Below, one piece after another: positions 8,896-10,782 of a stretch of 10,782 bases of DNA. The notes under the pieces are model-generated. The model was not told the DNA's origin, did no database searches, and saw nothing but the letters and a program-made list of their open reading frames with translations. Source of the DNA: Actinomycetota bacterium (GTDB lineage: Bacteria; Actinomycetota; Actinomycetes; JACCUZ01); assembly GCA_030841195.1 (NCBI GenBank), contig JAVEDA010000093.1:1-10782 (forward strand), in the 5' to 3' direction. The position numbers and the translations under genes were made by a program. Within the stretch, counting starts at the first letter, position 1; each line of letters starts with the position of its first letter.

Positions 8896-9441
8896 ATGTT
8901 GGCTCTCGGCCTTCTGTTCATCCTGGCTGCCGCCGCTGTGACGGCCGGTGCCATCTACGACGGCGGCGAAGCCGCCAAGCTCCAGGTCTTCGGCCTGAGC
9001 ATCGAGAACGCCACCATCGCCGGGGTCTTCCTGGCCGGTGTCCTCACCATGCTCGTCTTCATGCTCGGCCTCTGGATGATGTTCGCGGCGGTCGGCCGGT
9101 CCCGACGCAAGCGGCTGGCGCGCAAGGAGACGACGGCCCGCCAGCGCGAGTCGGTGTCGGAGATCGAGGAGGAGCGGGCCCGCCTGCGTGCGGAGAACGA
9201 GCGGCTGCAGGAGCAGGTCGCCCGCGACACCCGCCCGGCCACCCCGTCAGGCACCACGGCCGCGGGAGCAGCGGCCGTGGACGAGACCCGGGTCGATGGC
9301 GGCCCGACCGCCCGGCCGGACACCGTCGCAGCGGACCCGGCCGTCAGCACTGACCACGTGCACAACACCCAGCAGACCGATCTGACCGGATCGCAGGCGA
9401 CGGCCACCTCCACCTCTGGGCGTCACCGCGACGAGATCTGA
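8896..9441 (+). CDS. Membrane protein with two transmembrane segments and a coiled coil, function unknown
   Basis: A 181-aa protein I cannot assign firmly. Residues 2-21 and about 40-66 are hydrophobic helices joined by a short polar loop. A basic patch, GRSRRKRLARK (67-77), follows and should lie in the cytoplasm by the positive-inside rule. Residues 80-109 are charged with heptad-like spacing (SEIEEERARLRAENERLQEQ), suggesting a coiled coil. The final 70 residues are rich in Thr, Ala, Asp and Pro and look disordered. The architecture recalls LapA-domain proteins (two helices, then a coiled coil), but no diagnostic motif proves it. The ATG at 8896 has GAAAGGAG eight bases upstream. It begins 59 nt after the helicase stop, so the two may be cotranscribed, and it ends at a strong hairpin facing the Tad-like genes. 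Confidence 0.85.
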   Translation: MLALGLLFILAAAAVTAGAIYDGGEAAKLQVFGLSIENATIAGVFLAGVLTMLVFMLGLWMMFAAVGRSRRKRLARKETTARQRESVSEIEEERARLRAENERLQEQVARDTRPATPSGTTAAGAAAVDETRVDGGPTARPDTVAADPAVSTDHVHNTQQTDLTGSQATATSTSGRHRDEI

Positions 9442-9449
9442 CGGTTTGA

Positions 9450-9479
9450 CCGGCGACGGGGGTGCCACCCCGTCGCCGG
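9450..9479. terminator. Hairpin between convergent genes, likely bidirectional terminator
   Basis: A perfect 12-bp GC-rich stem (CCGGCGACGGGG and CCCCGTCGCCGG) with a 6-nt loop fills the 41-bp gap between the stop of the plus-strand membrane gene and the stop of the minus-strand TadE-like gene. No T-run follows on either strand, as is common for actinobacterial terminators. Position and symmetry fit termination of both converging transcripts. Confidence 0.75.
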
Positions 9480-9482
9480 CGC

Positions 9483-9848
9483 TCACGGAGGCGGACCGGC
9501 CCGGGCCCTCGCCCGGGCCGGCGGCACGTCCAGCCCCCATGTCGTCGCAAGCCGTGGCAGGGCGGGGACCTCGACGACCACGAGCACGGACCCGTCGGGC
9601 AGCACCGCACAGCTGGTGAGATCGGCACCGGCAGCCGCCGCCACCCTGGCGGCGGCCGGGCACGGCTCGGTCCCGCGCGCCAGGCCGCCGGCTGCGGCCA
9701 ACGCCGCGAGGTCCGCGGTGCGACCGGCCCGGTGACGCGCCACCAGCACGCCGCCCCACACCACCGCGACCACCGCCGACGCGACCACCACGGCGGCCAC
9801 CCAGACGGCCAGCAGGCCGGCCGAGCCCCGGTCGGGGCGATGGGTCAC
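9483..9848 (-). CDS. Small TadE-like protein of the helicase/secretion neighborhood
   Basis: A 121-aa protein with a short charged N-terminus and one hydrophobic helix (about residues 11-36). The segment RTADLAALAAAGGLARG comes next, typical of Tad-locus minor pseudopilins (compare mycobacterial Rv3654c). An Arg/Pro/Ala-rich tail closes it. A prepilin-peptidase site could be G8-S9 (DRGSAGLLA), but the glutamate at mature position 5, found in the two upstream pilin-like genes, is absent. Start GTG 9848 overlaps the TadE stop by four bases (GTGA), which implies translational coupling. As the last gene of the cluster it probably helps assemble the pilus or secretion apparatus at the membrane. 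Two cysteines in the exported part (EPCPAA, LTSCAV) might form a disulfide. Confidence 0.85.
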   Translation of the reverse strand: MTHRPDRGSAGLLAVWVAAVVVASAVVAVVWGGVLVARHRAGRTADLAALAAAGGLARGTEPCPAAARVAAAAGADLTSCAVLPDGSVLVVVEVPALPRLATTWGLDVPPARARARAGPPP

Positions 9849-10222
9849 GGCCCGCTGCCGTCGTCCTCGGCCGCCGCGACCGCCCGGTCACCTACCTCGA
9901 GGCCTGGCCCGGCGCGCGACCACGGCCCCGGCAGCCGCACCGTCGTCCGCACGTCCACCACCACCAGGTCGCCGTCGCGCCCGAACCGGACCCGGGCTCC
10001 GCGCGGTGCCACCTCGGCTACCACCCGCCGGACGTCGGCCGGCGACTCGCCCCGGGCCATGGCCCGGGCACCGGTACCGGCCGCGTCGACACAGCGAAGG
10101 TGCGCCGCCACAACGACCACGGCCCAGACCGCGAGCGCGGCCAGCAGCACCACGGCCGGCAGCACCACCGCCAGCTCCGCGGTTGCGGTGCCGCGCTCGC
10201 CGTCCCTGCCATCGCGTCGCAC
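9845..10222 (-). CDS. TadE-family pseudopilin
   Basis: A 125-aa protein of the TadE type (compare mycobacterial Rv3655c), a minor pilin-like component of Tad/Flp pilus systems. The N-terminus VRRDGRDGERG is followed by TATAELAVVLPAVV, matching a class-III-like prepilin signal: cleavage after G11, Glu at mature position 5 (E16), then a hydrophobic helix to about residue 42. The remaining 80 residues form the exported domain. I chose GTG 10222, two bases after the pilin stop, since the frame upstream of it overlaps the pilin gene and would add an unlikely 63-residue extension. The ribosome-binding site is weak, so coupling to the pilin gene is likely. It overlaps the next gene by four bases. 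Confidence 0.88.
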   Translation of the reverse strand: MRRDGRDGERGTATAELAVVLPAVVLLAALAVWAVVVVAAHLRCVDAAGTGARAMARGESPADVRRVVAEVAPRGARVRFGRDGDLVVVDVRTTVRLPGPWSRAGPGLEVGDRAVAAAEDDGSGP

Positions 10223-10224
10223 GG

Positions 10225-10404
10225 TCAGAACGCCAGGCTGAGCGCGCGCTCGATCAGGTCCTTGAGCATCCTCGCGACTTCGGGGCTGGTCAGGACCTTG
10301 TAGAGGATGCCGCCGAAACCGCACGCGGCCACCGTTCCCACGGCGTACTCCGCCGTCGTCATGCCCTGCTCCTGCCGCACCGCCCTGCCCTTGCGCATCG
10401 CCAT
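10225..10404 (-). CDS. Flp/Tad-type pilin (DUF4244-like), 59 aa
   Basis: A small major-pilin candidate (compare mycobacterial Rv3656c). The leader MAMRKGRAVRQEQG is basic and is followed by the cleavage site G14-M15 and MTTAEYAVGTVAACGFGG. Glu at mature position 5 and Tyr at position 6 are the hallmark of Flp pilins. The hydrophobic helix runs from about residue 21 to 38, and a short amphipathic tail ends in ERALSLAF. The mature product would be about 45 residues. I chose ATG 10404 because GAGG lies six bases before it (ACGAGGTGGGCG); ATG 10398 is a possible alternative. The stop is two bases ahead of the TadE start. This gene is easily missed because of its length, and a longer frame overlaps it in another phase. 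Confidence 0.9.
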   Translation of the reverse strand: MAMRKGRAVRQEQGMTTAEYAVGTVAACGFGGILYKVLTSPEVARMLKDLIERALSLAF

Positions 10405-10557
10405 CGCCCACCTCGTGCGTGCCGCGCCGCTTCCGGCGGCGCCTTCGGGAACCGGTGGTGGCCGGTCCTCGTCAACGGTCCCGGGCAGCGAATGCCCGGC
10501 GGCGGTGTCGGGGCCGATGTGTGGACGGCCGGCGGCTTGCCTGTCAGTTGTGGACGG
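10405..10557 (-). other. Intergenic region upstream of the pilin gene, with hairpin
   Basis: A 153-bp non-coding gap separates the TadC-like gene from the pilin gene, whereas the genes downstream of the pilin are nearly touching. It contains a perfect 7-bp inverted repeat with a 5-nt loop (CCGGGCA at 10481-10487, TGCCCGG at 10493-10499). A weaker pair, ACCGG/CCGGT, lies at 10451-10466. No clear -10/-35 pair is visible on the minus strand. The 9-bp word TGTGGACGG occurs at 10520 and 10549. The gap could hold a separate pilin promoter or a partial terminator that sets the ratio of pilin to assembly proteins. Confidence 0.4.
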
Positions 10558-10782
10558 TCACCGCCAGCCGTCCAGCAGGCTCTGCGCGACGCCCACGACG
10601 ACGGGGACGACGCCGACCAGGACGAACGCCGGCAGGAAGCACGCGGCGAGCGGTCCGACGGCATGGACCCCCGCGCGACGAGCTCGCTCGAGCGCGTCCC
10701 AGCGGGCCCGCTCGCGTTCGTCGGCCGCAACCTCGCGCACCGACCCGGCGAGCGGCGCACCGGTGGCCGTTGCCCGGGCCAG
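10558..10782 (-). CDS. TadC/GspF-type type II secretion membrane protein, C-terminal end (cut by window edge)
   Basis: The last 74 residues of a protein whose start lies beyond the right edge. The segment ATGAPLAGSVREVAADERER, then ARRAGVHAVGPLAACFLPAF and VLVGVVPVVVGVAQSLL, matches the C-terminus of the type II secretion F domain: a cytoplasmic helical bundle followed by a final transmembrane helix ending just before the stop. Family members are inner-membrane platform proteins that couple the TadA ATPase to pilin assembly. The place directly before the pilin gene matches the TadC-like gene (compare Rv3657c) of the actinobacterial helicase/secretion cluster. The in-frame GTG at 10740 is not the start, because the frame and the family similarity continue to the window edge. 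Confidence 0.88.
   Translation of the reverse strand: MARATATGAPLAGSVREVAADERERARWDALERARRAGVHAVGPLAACFLPAFVLVGVVPVVVGVAQSLLDGWR

Noticed and set aside
10223..10411. 63-residue N-terminal extension of TadE
   Set aside because: This stretch overlaps the well-supported pilin gene in another frame and has no signal-like features; GTG 10222 directly precedes the prepilin-type leader.
10520..10557. 9-bp direct repeat TGTGGACGG, 29 bp apart
   Set aside because: It is short, only two copies are seen, and one overlaps the TadC stop region. It is likely chance in such biased sequence.

Overview
The window is very GC-rich, with strong codon-position bias, frequent GTG starts and long antisense open frames. 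This is typical of a high-GC Gram-positive bacterium (Actinomycetota). Gene content and order match a chromosomal core block shared by Streptomyces, mycobacteria and relatives: topA, hppA, bldG with its anti-sigma partner, a DECH-box helicase, and a Tad-like secretion cluster. I cannot place the genus. It looks like ordinary vertically inherited chromosome, with no insertion sequence, phage, CRISPR, tRNA or rRNA seen.

Layout. On the minus strand, from the left edge: the N-terminal 431 codons of DNA topoisomerase I (topA, 1-1294), then a SAM-dependent methyltransferase of unknown substrate (1377-2876). Next comes an 88-bp palindromic element containing two identical 20-bp near-palindromes (2913-3000). 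It is followed by the membrane H+-pyrophosphatase hppA (3013-5352), a 210-bp leader and promoter region, and the pair of a GHKL-type anti-sigma protein (5563-5991) and the BldG-like anti-sigma-factor antagonist (6035-6376). A 117-bp divergent region separates bldG from a plus-strand MrfA/YprA-type helicase (6494-8836) and a plus-strand membrane/coiled-coil protein of unknown function (8896-9441). A 12-bp-stem hairpin (9450-9479) lies between converging genes. The right end is a minus-strand Tad-like cluster: the C-terminus of a TadC/GspF-type protein (10558 to the edge), a 59-aa Flp-type pilin (10225-10404), a TadE pseudopilin (9845-10222) and a smaller TadE-like protein (9483-9848).

How the genes work together. 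bldG and the anti-sigma gene form a partner-switching module: phosphorylation of the antagonist on a conserved serine sets whether the anti-sigma protein is free to bind its sigma factor. In Streptomyces the orthologous locus controls morphological differentiation and antibiotic production. The Tad-like genes are closely packed (2-nt gap, then a 4-nt overlap) and should build a thin pilus or secretion pseudopilus with genes beyond the right edge. HppA couples pyrophosphate hydrolysis to proton pumping. TopA and the helicase act on DNA.

No new multi-gene system stands out. The best items for a second look are the symmetric palindromic element, the degenerate ATP-binding N-box of the anti-sigma protein, the 59-aa pilin (easily missed by gene callers because of its size), and the unknown membrane protein between the helicase and the secretion genes.
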